NCBI GenBank assembly: GCA_964017185.1
Contig: OZ024870.1
Coordinates: forward strand, 26,187,621 to 26,251,620
Direction: 5' to 3'
From: Rugalucina vietnamica
Lineage: Eukaryota > Mollusca > Bivalvia > Lucinida > Lucinidae
DNA: 64,000 nucleotides
Below the pieces are notes generated by a model. That model worked only from the letters and a program-made list of their open reading frames with translations, ran no database searches and had not been told where the DNA came from. Position 1 is the first letter of the stretch. Every line of letters begins with the position of its first letter. Below, piece by piece: positions 54,406-63,999 of this stretch. Position numbers and translations under genes: made by a program.

Positions 54406-55436
54406 CCAGAGGACCAATGGTCCTGTAAACGCTCACCTGAGAACTGAGATATATACCAATAAACATGTTTGACTAGAATGGTAATATACATGTATATAAC
54501 CCCAGGGCAGGGTCAGAGCAACCTCTGGAGTCAATTTCATTTTTAAATCATAAAGATTCAGTCCATTTGCCAATTTACTGCAACTTTTGCCCTTCAAATG
54601 ACATTGTAACAATTTTCCCCATTCAAAAGCGTGGGCAACCTAAGTTGACCTTGCCGTAAAAAAGGTCAAGGTCATCCAAGGGTCATGATTTATACAAACT
54701 TTGTAGAGCTCCATTGCCTGATGCGTCATGCCAAGTTTCAAAATCATAGGCCTTCTGGTTCTGGAGAAGATTTTTAAAGGTTTTTGCTATTTATAGCCAT
54801 GGCGGGCATCTTAGTCGTGAGACCTTGACCATTTATACAAACTTTCATTCACTCTTCCTAAGAATGCTCCACATAAAGTTTGGCTTTGATTGGCCAAGCG
54901 GTTTTAGAGAAGATGTTTGAATATTATGGTCATACACATATATATAGCCCAAGGGCAGGAGCAGACAACCCTCTGGGCCCCAACATATTTTCATAAACAT
55001 GAATATTCTGTCCATTTGCACATTCCTAGCAAGTTTTTTGCCATTAATTGACATTAGACTTCATTTTCCTATTTTTATTCCATTCAAATGCATGGGCGGC
55101 CTAAGTTGACCTTGCCGTAAAAAAGGTCAAGGTCATCTGAGGGTCATGATTTATACAAACTTTGTAGACCTCCATTGCCTGATGCTTCTTGCCAAGTTTC
55201 AAAATCATAGGCCTTCTGGCTTATTATAGCCATGGTGGCCATCTTGGTCACATGACCTGGACCATTTATACAAACTTTCGTTCCCCCTTCCTAAGGATGC
55301 TCCACATGAAGTTTGGCTTTGATTGGCCCAGCAGTTTCAGAGGAGAAGATCTTTGAAATTGTGAATGACGGACGGACGCCGGAGCATGGGTATACTATAA
55401 GCTCACCTTGTGAGCCTAACGGCTCAGGTGAGCTAA
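54406..55436 (+). mobile_element. large hairpin-ended repeat, family 1, nested in family 2
   Basis: Starts CCAGAGGACCAATGGTCCTG and ends CCTAACGGCTCAGGTGAGCTAA. Two to three internal units with GCCATGGYGGNCATCTTAGTC blocks. Excision would rejoin the A-rich host site, so exact ends cannot be set. Confidence 0.82.
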
Positions 55437-55883
55437 AAATACATAGTTTTCACTTTTCCCATGTAAAAGCCTATGTTTCCAAAATTTACCTTGCCGTAAA
55501 ATAGGTCAAGGTCATCCTAGGGTCATCATTTGAACAAACTATGATGGGCTGGAGTCCCAGATGCTACATACAAAGTTTAGTGAAAATCGGCTTGCCGGTT
55601 CTGGAGAAGGAGATTTTTGCGTGGTTTTTACCACAGCCTGCCGGTTCTGGAGAAGGAGATTTTTGCGTGGTTTTTACCATATATGGGCATGGCGGCCATC
55701 TTGGTCATGTCCCGTGAACAAACTTTCATTCCCCCTACCCATGGATGCTCCAAATAAAATTTCAACTTCAGAGAAGAAGATCTTTGAAATTGTGGACGAT
55801 GACGATGGACAACGATGACAGACGGATGGCGGATCATGCTTATACTATAAGCTCACCCATGAGCCTTCGGCTCAGGTGAGTAA

Positions 55884-56603
55884 AAAGTAACAGACCCACA
55901 CTTTAGCCCAGCTATCCCACACCCTTCTCAAAAGGTGGAGAGAACAATGAAAAGGACTGTTTGGAAAATTGTTGACTGAGACATTAAAAATCAATTAGAC
56001 AGTATATATATATTTCTCATTATGCGGCTGAAAATATGTCTCATGCCTGTACTGGGATGACTGTTCATGTGATAATACTTTCATACCCATAGTGTTAAAG
56101 TGGCTATGAAAAGTCATTTACCATGCAAATAACCTATACATGTATATAGAAAACAGCAATAAATTCAGTTTCAACACTATAATATGATAAAACAACAAAA
56201 CCTAGCTATCATTTAGACCAAGGCATTTGTCAACCAATTTCTGTTGCTTTTACATTAATTTGAGATCTGAACTACCACCATCCAACTATATGAATAACTA
56301 AAGTAATCAACCAGCATTGGGTTTAAAACTACCGGTACGCAGTCTGTCACATAATAGATTTACCGAATGGTTATGAAATGAAGAGTCACAAAAATACAAA
56401 ATTTTATTTTTTCATCTCAATTCAAACACAACATTAACATAGAAAATAACTTTTTTACATTAAAAATACATGCAATAATTGACTTTAGATCAAGAAAAAA
56501 AAATAGATCTAGTTAAATAGGACATGACAATATAAAAGAAAGCTTTTCAAGCTTCAGAACAATGTTCTCCCATAGTCAATATGAACATAAACATGACAGC
56601 CAG
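55884..56603. other. unannotated spacer
   Basis: 720 bp of AT-rich sequence with no recognised gene. Confidence 0.35.
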
Positions 56604-56611
56604 ACACTGAC

Positions 56612-57475
56612 CAGGCTTGGGCAGCATTAATTAGCAAAGTAATGCATTGTCATTAGCATTAAAACTGATTTGGAGCATTGGCATTAGCATTGACATTAGC
56701 TAGTTTATAAAAAAAATGCATTGGCATTAGCATTATTTGACAAAATAATGCATTGGCATTAGCATTAGTTTTCAGGTTACTTTGCGATAGGGAATTGAAC
56801 CAGTGCAACGAAGGATTGTACAAGTACCTTCATTGAACATTTAATCAACAATCATACATTGCCGATTCTGGTACTTCAACTTTATTATAAAACATTCATA
56901 AAAAGGATGATCAACTCAGTATAAGATCAAGAACTGATGTATCAAATTCATCACTGTTCAACTTCAAACCTAGTTTCCGTACTGGAACACATTATAAATC
57001 TTATGAATGTATGCAGTTAAATTCGATTTAAAACCTCAAATTCTATTATTGTGAAATGGTGCTGTTCAACAGCATGCCTCAATGAATGTGTTCACCTGAC
57101 AAAAATCTTCATAAAGGCTGACAGGTGACTGCAGATTATTAATTGACATTGTCTGTGACAAACACAATACTGCTTATAATTTAGTTATAGCCAAAGGCAA
57201 ACAAACAACTTCTCAAGTAACAATATGTATTAAAGTGACAATTTATCACATCGTTGGAAATAGTTTACAGTAAACAGGATCCTTATTAAAAAATTAAGAC
57301 AAAGTTTGTAAATCAAAGAAAAAAAGTTTTATAGCTAATGCCCAATCTAATGCTAATGCATTAGCAAAATTTGCAAAAGTAATGCATTAGAATTAGCATT
57401 GTTCTAATGCCAAAATTAATATTAGCATTGGCATTAGCATTAGTTGAGAAATACCTAATGCATTGCCCAAGCCTG
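56612..57475. mobile_element. non-autonomous hAT element with 8-bp target duplication
   Basis: TIRs CAGGCTTGGGCA and its complement TGCCCAAGCCTG. ACACTGAC flanks both ends (56604-56611, 57476-57483). Subterminal zones are crowded with GCATTAG and AATGCATT motifs, paralleling the GTAATC zones of the 40267 element. No transposase frame in 864 bp. Confidence 0.92.
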
Positions 57476-57483
57476 ACACTGAC

Positions 57484-58043
57484 TAGTGATGCTGCAAAAG
57501 GGCCCTTCATCAAAGCTTCAGTGTAGGATGAGAATTTTTAGGCCAGAGGCCAAGGAAGTAGGTTATAGCAATAATACAAAGGCCAAAGGCAAAAATAATA
57601 TAAAAAGTGTTGTTTTGTGACAGGTTAACACTTTTTCATAGGTTATATACATGTATTGGTATATATAATTATCAAAAAGTACCTCATGAGCATTAAGTAT
57701 GTTTCCTTGAAATGTCCCTTAGTCTGCATCCCCGGGATTTCCATTCAACTTTGCCCACACCAGAAATGGTTTAATAGTCTTGGATTTCAATTATTTTAGT
57801 TTGTTGAATTTGCTGCTCAACATCCCAGTCAACAGCTTATGGTTGTAACTATTGATGACAACTGCTTAAAAACAAAATTATGAACACTTGGATGGATTTC
57901 TTTTGACTTATACCTATTAACAACTCTAAATTAATAAAATGCAAAACCATAGAGATTAACCCAATCTTTTTTTATCGTCGAAGACCCTGCTACATCATAC
58001 TGCCATTTGTAATCGTCTCGGGAGTCATAAACACATAGAGAAA
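57484..58043. other. unannotated spacer
   Basis: 560 bp. It contains ACATCCCAGTCAACAGCTTA near 57820, shared with the repeat at 24440, and nothing else recognised. Confidence 0.35.
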
Positions 58044-58866
58044 CCTGAGGACCAATGGTCCTGTAAACACTCACCTGAGATCTACGATATACATGTATAT
58101 ATCTTAGATATATACCAGTAAACTTTACTATAATGGTCACATACATGTATATAGCTCAATGGCAGGGTCAGAATAACCTCTAAGGCCTTTTTTTTTTCAA
58201 AAACATAAATATTCTGTTCATTTGCCCATTAACTAAAAGGTTTTCCCTTCAATGACATTTAAACATTTTTCTGCACATGTGACCTAAGTTGACCTTGCCA
58301 TTAAATCTGTCAAGGTCATCACAGGGTCCAGATTTATAAACACATTCATTGTAGCACTCTAATCCCAATTGCTACATGTCAAGTTTCATTGCAATAGGTG
58401 CAGCAGTTCCGGAGAAGATTTTTGAAGGGTTTTTTTTTTTTTTTTTTATAAGGCATGGTGGCCATCTTGGTCATGTGACCTGGATTATTTATGAACACAT
58501 CAGTTCCCCCTTTATATAATATAGATTCTTCCTATAAAATTTGACTTTGATTGGCCAAGTGGTTTCAGAGAAGATCTTTGAATATTATAGTAATATACAT
58601 GTATCTTGCATGTAGGTGGGGGAAGACCAACCCCTGGGGTCCAAATTGTTTCAGAATCTTACGTCTTCAGTCCATTTGCCCATTTCCTGCAAGTTTTGCC
58701 CTTCAAATGAAATTTATTCAACTTTTTGTTCCCCCTTCCTAAGGATGCTCCATGTGAAGTTTGGCTTTGATTGGCCCAACGGTTTTAGAGGAGAAGATGT
58801 TTGAACATTGTGGACGATGACAACAACAATGACGGACCCCAGAGCATGGGTATACTATAAACTCAC
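58044..58866 (+). mobile_element. large hairpin-ended repeat, family 1, 3' hairpin deleted
   Basis: Starts CCTGAGGACCAATGGTCCTG; ends at GCATGGGTATACTATAAACTCACC, where the final hairpin would begin. One to two internal units. Confidence 0.75.
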
Positions 58867-59164
58867 CGGGGTATACAGGTTCGTTTCATTAATAACATAC
58901 CCCTGCAATGTCGCAAAATAAATTGACCCCGCACCCTACATTGCATGGCTCATTGCTGGATGGTTATTAGTCTGGCCTGGATGAAACTTCTACAATTTGT
59001 GTATACATTTATGTGTTTTAAACTGGTAGTTTGTTTATATTGATCGTGAGCAGTTCCAAAGTTAAAAATCATGAATAATTTGGCCTTTTTGAGAAAGCAG
59101 TATTTTTCTCAGTAAATATGATTGAATAAGAAAATTTATAAAATATTAAAATCAACAGTACTAG
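58867..59164. other. unannotated spacer
   Basis: Unremarkable 300 bp before the tandem repeat. Confidence 0.35.
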
Positions 59165-59671
59165 TAATTTCGCTGTCCTTGTAAAAATAGTTTTATTGCT
59201 GAATCAGTAGAAAATTGGTCTGCCTAGTATCTTTGAGTTGAGGCAGCAACATTTTGTAATACATGTGTTAGCCAGTTGAGGTCTTGGTTTAATTGTATTC
59301 TAATCCGTTTTTAATCGCTAATACATTTTCGCTGTACTGATAGAAATGGCAATTTCGCTGTCCTAGTAAAAATGGTTTTATTGATAAATCAGTATAAAAT
59401 TAATGGTCTCCTTCCTGCCTAGTATCTTTGGGTTGAGGCTTTGGCTTTATTGCAGCAACATTTTGTAATACATGTGTTAGCCAGTTGAGATCTTGGTTTA
59501 ATTTTATTCTAATCCATTTTTAATAATCGCTGATATATTTTCGCTGTACTGATAGAAATGGTAACTTCGCTGTCCTAGTAAAAATGGTTTTATTGATCAA
59601 TAGTATAAATAATTTTCTTCCCGCCTAGTATATTTGGGTTGAAGTTTTGGCTTTATTGCAGCAACAATTTG
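59165..59671. repeat. tandem repeat, three units of about 185-212 bp
   Basis: TTTCGCTGTCCTNGTAAAAA recurs at 59168, 59353 and (as CTTCGCTG) 59565. Shared blocks include GCCTAGTATCTTTG and GCAGCAACATTTTGTAATAC. The third unit stops at GCAGCAACAATTTGTAA, exactly where the DIRS-like element begins. Confidence 0.85.
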
Positions 59672-60060
59672 TAAAAGAGAATTTTTACCCTAGTAGTAAA
59701 ATCCGTTTTAATAAGCGACTTACCATATACTTATCTTATAGCTATGTACCTATGCTACCCTTTCAAAATTTGGACACCCTTACCAGTTTTGGGGCGAGAT
59801 GACCAGAACCTATATGGTGTCTGTGTCAATAGTCACCGGAAACCGGAAGTGCACGAGATTTTCGTGTCAGAATTAAATTGATTTCCAGAATGCCCCAAAA
59901 CTGCCCATAAACGCGGGGAATAACCATGGTTACGGGAGGCTGGGCAAATAAGCAATAATTATATGGTAAGTCGCTTATTAAAACGGATTTTACTACTAGG
60001 GTAAAAATCCTCTTTTAATGAGCGCTTCCTTACCATATACTTATCTTATAGCTATAGAAT
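59672..60060. repeat. terminal inverted/direct repeat structure of the DIRS-like element
   Basis: An arm of about 58 bp at 59672-59729 (TTTTTACCCTAGTAGTAAAA...ACCATATA) is mirrored at 59960-60018. A third, direct copy of the inner part (CTTACCATATACTTATCTTA) lies at 60030. Three related segments of this kind form the end repeats and internal complementary region that DIRS-group elements use to rebuild their termini. Confidence 0.85.
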
Positions 60061-60087
60061 CACCAACCATGGAGGGAGGCATTCTGA

Positions 60088-63000
60088 CTAAGTAAGGGTA
60101 GTCCATATATGCTTACAGAGATGCATAAAGGATCCAGGAAGAGAGTGACAACAGTCACTCGAGAACAACAAGAAGAAGAATTCTTCTAGTCTCCTGTAAA
60201 ACATCTCTGGATGCAGTACCAGTCCTGATATAATATCAGTTATGACTAATAGTACCTTTGGACTATCTGGTATCTGCTGTTGTAGATGGTGTATCGTCAG
60301 GCTAAGCATCTTCATCTGGAGGACCTGATTGTTGGGCCCCCCCACCATCCTTTGAGCTGCAACGATTGGTCCCATTTGCCTAAGGTTTTCAGCCTGTGAT
60401 CCCATATTGCGCAGGTAGAAAGAGGCAAAGGTTGAAGAGTTAGACCAAACTGCTGCCTTAATGACCTCTTCAAGGGGAATCGAGCTGGTGTACGCCCAAG
60501 AAGTGGAAAGAGCTCTCAGTTCGTGAGCTTTAACTTTGAGAAGCTTAATCTGATGCTTGGATAAACTTTTATAGGCATGACTGATTGTGTATTTAATCCA
60601 AGATGAGACTGTCGACTTTTTCAAGTCGTGATCCCCTTTAGTGGGAATGAAAAGTCGAGTTCTGCCATTTCTAATAGACTTAGTTCTGTCAATGTATGCT
60701 TTAATTGCTCTGATTGGGCAAAGCTTGCGATTAAAGTCAGATGAACGACAGTGATTTGACAATTTGGGAATGCGAATGGAATCAGGAGCCTTAGATGGGA
60801 GTTGATTCTTCGCTAAAAAGCCAGGTTGAGTTCTTAATGTGAGTGAACCATCAATATGGCTAAAACGAAAGTGATCTTTGTCAATTGAAAAAGCGTGTAT
60901 CTCAGAAACTCTTTTGGCTGTTGCCATGGCAATGAGAAAAGCTGATTTCAATGAAAGATGAAAAAGTGAGCACTGTGATAATGGTTCGAAAGGTGCCTTG
61001 CATATATGCGAAAGAACAAAGGCAAGGTCCCATTTTGGTGCTAGAGACCTGGAAATTGGTCTCTGTAACTGAAATGATGTAATCAGATCAGATAATACTG
61101 GATGGGAACCAATATCGAAACCAGCCGAAAACTTAAGAGTGTTATAAATCATGGATCTGTAACCTCTAATGGTACTGACCTGACATTTCTTCTCATTGAA
61201 TAGAAATGTCAGGAAATCGGCTATCACATTAGGAGTGGCCTTGATTGGATCAATTTGCCGTTTATTTGCCCAATCAAGGTAGACCCGCCACTTTGCATCG
61301 TAGACTTTGCGAGTAGACTCACGCCTTGCTTTGACGACGTGCTCTGCAACTTGTTTTGAAAATCTCTTATCTCTGATTGATTGTTTGATAAAATCCAAGC
61401 GTGAAGCTGCAGAACATCTATGTTTTGATGCCAAAACCTTCCGTTTAACTGTACGAGCAGGTTTGGCCAAACTGGAAGACTGATTGGATCTGACACCAAC
61501 AGACTCAGAAGTTCTGGAAACCAAGACCTGTTGGGCCAGAATGGGGCTATCAGAACTACTCTGCACTGTGATAGCTTCACTTTGTTTATCACAGCTTGAA
61601 TGAGATGGAACGGTGGAAATGCATAGGCATGAAGATTGTTCCAATTCATTGATAGAGCATCGATTGAAAGTGCCCTCTGGTCGGGAATTGAGGAAACATA
61701 CAGAGGAAGCTTGTGATTCAGACGAGTTGCGAACAAGTCTATGTTTGGAAACTCTGTCATGGAAAAAAGAAGATTGGCTATTTCCTGGTTCAGAGCCCAC
61801 TCTGTCGAAATAGGTTTGTTCACCCTGCTTAGCTGGTCGGCCAGGGTGTTGAACCTGCCTGGAATATGCTTCACAAGTAAGTGGATCTTGTTCCGTTGGC
61901 ACCAAGTTAGAATCTTCCAGGTCTCTTTGCTGAGATCTGGAGAATGAGTGCCTCCCTGGTGAGACAGATATGCCACTACTGTGGTATTGTCTGTTGAAAC
62001 CAGAACCGCGGAGCCCATTATGGCATGGCAAGCAGCTTCCAGAGTGAGAGCTATTGCCAGCATCTCCAGCATGTTGATGTGGAGACGGGATTGGTCTCTG
62101 GTCCAAACACCATGATACAACAGACCCTCCGGTTCCACGTGAGATCCCCAGCCTGCCGTGCTGGCGTCCGTGAAGATCGTGTGAGAGACCGGGGCTACTT
62201 TCAGGGGCACACCTTGGATCCGTTCTTGTTTCCACCAACTGAGGTGATATAATACATCCGGAGTGACTGGGATCAGTTGGTCCAATGGATGTATATGAGG
62301 TCTCTATAGTGACAACAGGTACGTTTGTAATGGTCTGAGATGGAGTCTGCCCAAAACAACGTGATCTGCTGCCGCATTGAGTTGTCCCAAAAGAGACAGG
62401 AAAGTCCTGGCTGATACGAATGTCTCCTGAGAAAAGACCAGAATGGCTTGGAGTATTTTTTGAATTCTGTCCTGAGGAACTCTGACAAGGTTGAGATTGG
62501 TCAAGAATTCCATCCCTATGAATGTGAAAGTCTGTGTTGGAACGAGCTCTGACTTCTCGTAGTTGATAATCAAGCCTAGAGAAGTTATCAAAGACATTAG
62601 ATAATGTCTGTGTTCCAAGAGAGTTCGACGACATTGGTTTCTGGCTAACCAGTCGTCGAGATAGGGATGCAGAATGATCGCTCTTTTCCTGAGAAATGTA
62701 GCAATTACATTCATGAGGTAGGTAAAGACGAAAGGGCTGGTCGAAAGCCCGAATGCTAAAGCCTTGAACTGGAAGATCTGACCGTTCAGAGAGAAGCGAA
62801 GGAACTTGTGTGACTGCTTGTGAATCGGGACATGCAGATACGCATCGGTAAGGTCCAATGAAAATGCCCAATCGTTCGGATAAATGGCATTCCTTACTTT
62901 CCTTTGAGCTTCCATCCGGAAGTTCTGAACGCAGACGTACTTGTTTAGTGGAGACAGATCGATTATGAGTCGGGACTTTCCGTTCTTTTTCGGAACGATG

Positions 63001-63189
63001 AAAATCCGAGAATAAAACCCGGGACTTACCGGGTCGATTTTCTCCACTGCACCCTTCAAAAGGAGATTGGCGACCTCTTCTTCCAGACGAGAGTCCTTCG
63101 ACTGGTTGAAGAAAATTGGGACCTCTGACATGGGAGGGGGTTCTGAGAAAGGAATCAGATACCCTCTCCGGATGATAGAGAGGACCCAT
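60088..63189 (-). CDS. tyrosine recombinase frame of the DIRS-like element
   Basis: The frame is open for 1033 codons, but only about the last 430 residues carry the recombinase. These show an N-terminal core-binding part (RESTRKVYDAKWRVYLDWA), then the catalytic region with Arg in AKRVSEIHAF near 60910, His-x-x-Arg in HELR at 60514-60525, Trp in place of the second His in VWSNSSTF, and the nucleophile Tyr in FYLR at 60415-60417. The first 600 codons overlap the RT and RNase H genes in another frame; their composition suggests they are mostly a shadow, so the true start is probably near 61.5-62 kb or reached by frameshifting. The enzyme should integrate the circular cDNA. Confidence 0.8.
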   Translation of the reverse strand: MGPLYHPERVSDSFLRTPSHVRGPNFLQPVEGLSSGRRGRQSPFEGCSGENRPGKSRVLFSDFHRSEKERKVPTHNRSVSTKQVRLRSELPDGSSKESKECHLSERLGIFIGPYRCVSACPDSQAVTQVPSLLSERSDLPVQGFSIRAFDQPFRLYLPHECNCYISQEKSDHSASLSRRLVSQKPMSSNSLGTQTLSNVFDNFSRLDYQLREVRARSNTDFHIHRDGILDQSQPCQSSSGQNSKNTPSHSGLFSGDIRISQDFPVSFGTTQCGSRSRCFGQTPSQTITNVPVVTIETSYTSIGPTDPSHSGCIISPQLVETRTDPRCAPESSPGLSHDLHGRQHGRLGISRGTGGSVVSWCLDQRPIPSPHQHAGDAGNSSHSGSCLPCHNGLRGSGFNRQYHSSGISVSPGRHSFSRSQQRDLEDSNLVPTEQDPLTCEAYSRQVQHPGRPAKQGEQTYFDRVGSEPGNSQSSFFHDRVSKHRLVRNSSESQASSVCFLNSRPEGTFNRCSINELEQSSCLCISTVPSHSSCDKQSEAITVQSSSDSPILAQQVLVSRTSESVGVRSNQSSSLAKPARTVKRKVLASKHRCSAASRLDFIKQSIRDKRFSKQVAEHVVKARRESTRKVYDAKWRVYLDWANKRQIDPIKATPNVIADFLTFLFNEKKCQVSTIRGYRSMIYNTLKFSAGFDIGSHPVLSDLITSFQLQRPISRSLAPKWDLAFVLSHICKAPFEPLSQCSLFHLSLKSAFLIAMATAKRVSEIHAFSIDKDHFRFSHIDGSLTLRTQPGFLAKNQLPSKAPDSIRIPKLSNHCRSSDFNRKLCPIRAIKAYIDRTKSIRNGRTRLFIPTKGDHDLKKSTVSSWIKYTISHAYKSLSKHQIKLLKVKAHELRALSTSWAYTSSIPLEEVIKAAVWSNSSTFASFYLRNMGSQAENLRQMGPIVAAQRMVGGPNNQVLQMKMLSLTIHHLQQQIPDSPKVLLVITDIISGLVLHPEMFYRRLEEFFFLLFSSDCCHSLPGSFMHLCKHIWTTLT
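61224..62303 (-). CDS. RNase H and C-terminal domain of the DIRS-like polyprotein
   Basis: Same reading frame as the RT gene, from which it is split by a stop at 62304-62306. FTDASTAGWG with the catalytic Asp at 62166-62168 marks the RNase H domain; LEMLAIALTLEA supplies the Glu and STDNTTVVAYL the next Asp. The DLFATRLNHKLPLY region and the AYAFPPFHLIQ block are typical of the tail of DIRS-group RT-RH proteins. It should degrade the RNA strand during cDNA synthesis. It overlaps the recombinase frame by about 1 kb or more. Confidence 0.85.
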   Translation of the reverse strand, partial: RPHIHPLDQLIPVTPDVLYHLSWWKQERIQGVPLKVAPVSHTIFTDASTAGWGSHVEPEGLLYHGVWTRDQSRLHINMLEMLAIALTLEAACHAIMGSAVLVSTDNTTVVAYLSHQGGTHSPDLSKETWKILTWCQRNKIHLLVKHIPGRFNTLADQLSRVNKPISTEWALNQEIANLLFSMTEFPNIDLFATRLNHKLPLYVSSIPDQRALSIDALSMNWNNLHAYAFPPFHLIQAVINKVKLSQCRVVLIAPFWPNRSWFPELLSLLVSDPISLPVWPNLLVQLNGRFWHQNIDVLQLHAWILSNNQSEIRDFQNKLQSTSSKQGVSLLAKSTMQSGGSTLIGQINGKLIQSRPLLM

Positions 63190-63530
63190 GGGTCGTCTGT
63201 AATGCTTTGCCAGTTGTGGACAAAGTGGGCCAATCTTCCTCCTACCGGAACTTGGGGTAGAGGAAGGGGCAGTGGAGAGACATCTTCAGTGTTTCTTAGG
63301 GGCAGAGGCCCCTCCACGAGAGGGGGCACCTCTGCCTCTGTAGCTGGAGCCTCTGAAAGAACTGCCTCTACGGCCACCGCGGCCAGATTGAGGGGGTATT
63401 TTGCTAACCTCAGTAGTCGAGGACTCTGTCTTCTGAGGAGCAGGCTTCTTTTTAGGAGGCTGAGCGCTACGCTTGCCTGAAACATTAGCAGACTGCTGTG
63501 ATTTAGGTTGTTGGGACACAGCGTTGTCAA
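62304..63530 (-). CDS. reverse transcriptase of the DIRS-like element
   Basis: The recognisable RT starts near 63290, after the gag stop. Motifs are GFYSRIFIVPKKNGKSRLII, the DLTDAYLHVPIH block with the first catalytic Asp, ALAFGLSTSPFVFT and YLDDW with the Asp pair at 62652-62657. A TAG at 62304-62306 ends the frame at the start of RNase H. Upstream of 63290 the frame overlaps gag and is Leu/Pro-rich, probably not translated or entered by frameshift. Confidence 0.87.
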   Translation of the reverse strand: MTTLCPNNLNHSSLLMFQASVALSLLKRSLLLRRQSPRLLRLAKYPLNLAAVAVEAVLSEAPATEAEVPPLVEGPLPLRNTEDVSPLPLPLPQVPVGGRLAHFVHNWQSITDDPWVLSIIRRGYLIPFSEPPPMSEVPIFFNQSKDSRLEEEVANLLLKGAVEKIDPVSPGFYSRIFIVPKKNGKSRLIIDLSPLNKYVCVQNFRMEAQRKVRNAIYPNDWAFSLDLTDAYLHVPIHKQSHKFLRFSLNGQIFQFKALAFGLSTSPFVFTYLMNVIATFLRKRAIILHPYLDDWLARNQCRRTLLEHRHYLMSLITSLGLIINYEKSELVPTQTFTFIGMEFLTNLNLVRVPQDRIQKILQAILVFSQETFVSARTFLSLLGQLNAAADHVVLGRLHLRPLQTYLLSL

Positions 63531-63999
63531 CTAATTTGTCCCTATTAGCTTGAACATTACGCTTATAAATCTCATCAACTTCCCCGCCAAAAAGTTTAGA
63601 GGAAGTGATGGGAACGTTCCTAAGACTTTGTTTGGATTCATCCGTTAAGGACTTAGATGCAGAATGGATGGCCGCGTCACGACGGGCCTGCTGCAGACCA
63701 ACAGCCATAAGAGAGGCAACTCCAATGGAATCTCTAATGGCCACGGATAAAGAGTCCAAAGTCCGCTCCAAAAGCTTGGGATCCAACTCCTTCTGGTGTA
63801 AAGATTTGTAAGCCGCAAAGGACAGGATATCGGCATGAGAAAGCGTACGTAATATATCCCGTGAGTATTTCTCATAAGATTCAAGGGACTTCACTGGGAA
63901 ACTGCAGGAACCCTTGAGCGAGAGATCTAAGCGACTGGCATCCCTGTCAAGCTGAGCAGGTTCTGCTGTCGGGAAAAACTCACAATGAGCTTTGTAAAA
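63286..63999 (-). CDS. gag-like protein of the DIRS-like element, 5' partial
   Basis: The frame is open to the window edge. It shows an alpha-helical, charged domain (YEKYSRDILRTLSHADILSF) and a Lys/Pro-rich linker, then an Arg-Gly tail (RGGRRGSSFRGSSYRGRG) suited to RNA binding, with no zinc knuckle. Stop codon at 63286-63288. It is in the same frame as the later recombinase and overlaps the RT frame by about 245 bp. A GTG at 63892-63894 gives one apparent start, but the upstream codons are also open, so the real start is outside the window. Confidence 0.82.
   Translation of the reverse strand, partial: FYKAHCEFFPTAEPAQLDRDASRLDLSLKGSCSFPVKSLESYEKYSRDILRTLSHADILSFAAYKSLHQKELDPKLLERTLDSLSVAIRDSIGVASLMAVGLQQARRDAAIHSASKSLTDESKQSLRNVPITSSKLFGGEVDEIYKRNVQANRDKLVDNAVSQQPKSQQSANVSGKRSAQPPKKKPAPQKTESSTTEVSKIPPQSGRGGRRGSSFRGSSYRGRGAPSRGGASAPKKH

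Larger units (their letters stand above)
51876..55883 (+). mobile_element. large hairpin-ended repeat, family 2, with nested insertions
   Basis: Starts CCAGAGGACCAATGGTCCTG followed by AGAACACTCACCTGAAGCC, as in the 43457 copy, and ends CATGAGCCTTCGGCTCAGGTGAG. Internal units match family 2 (CAAACTATGATGGGCTGGAG). Insertions interrupt it at about 53092-53775 and at 54406-55436; the latter is a whole family 1 copy lying between CAATAGTTTTCAAA and AAATACATAGTTTTCAC. Confidence 0.78.
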
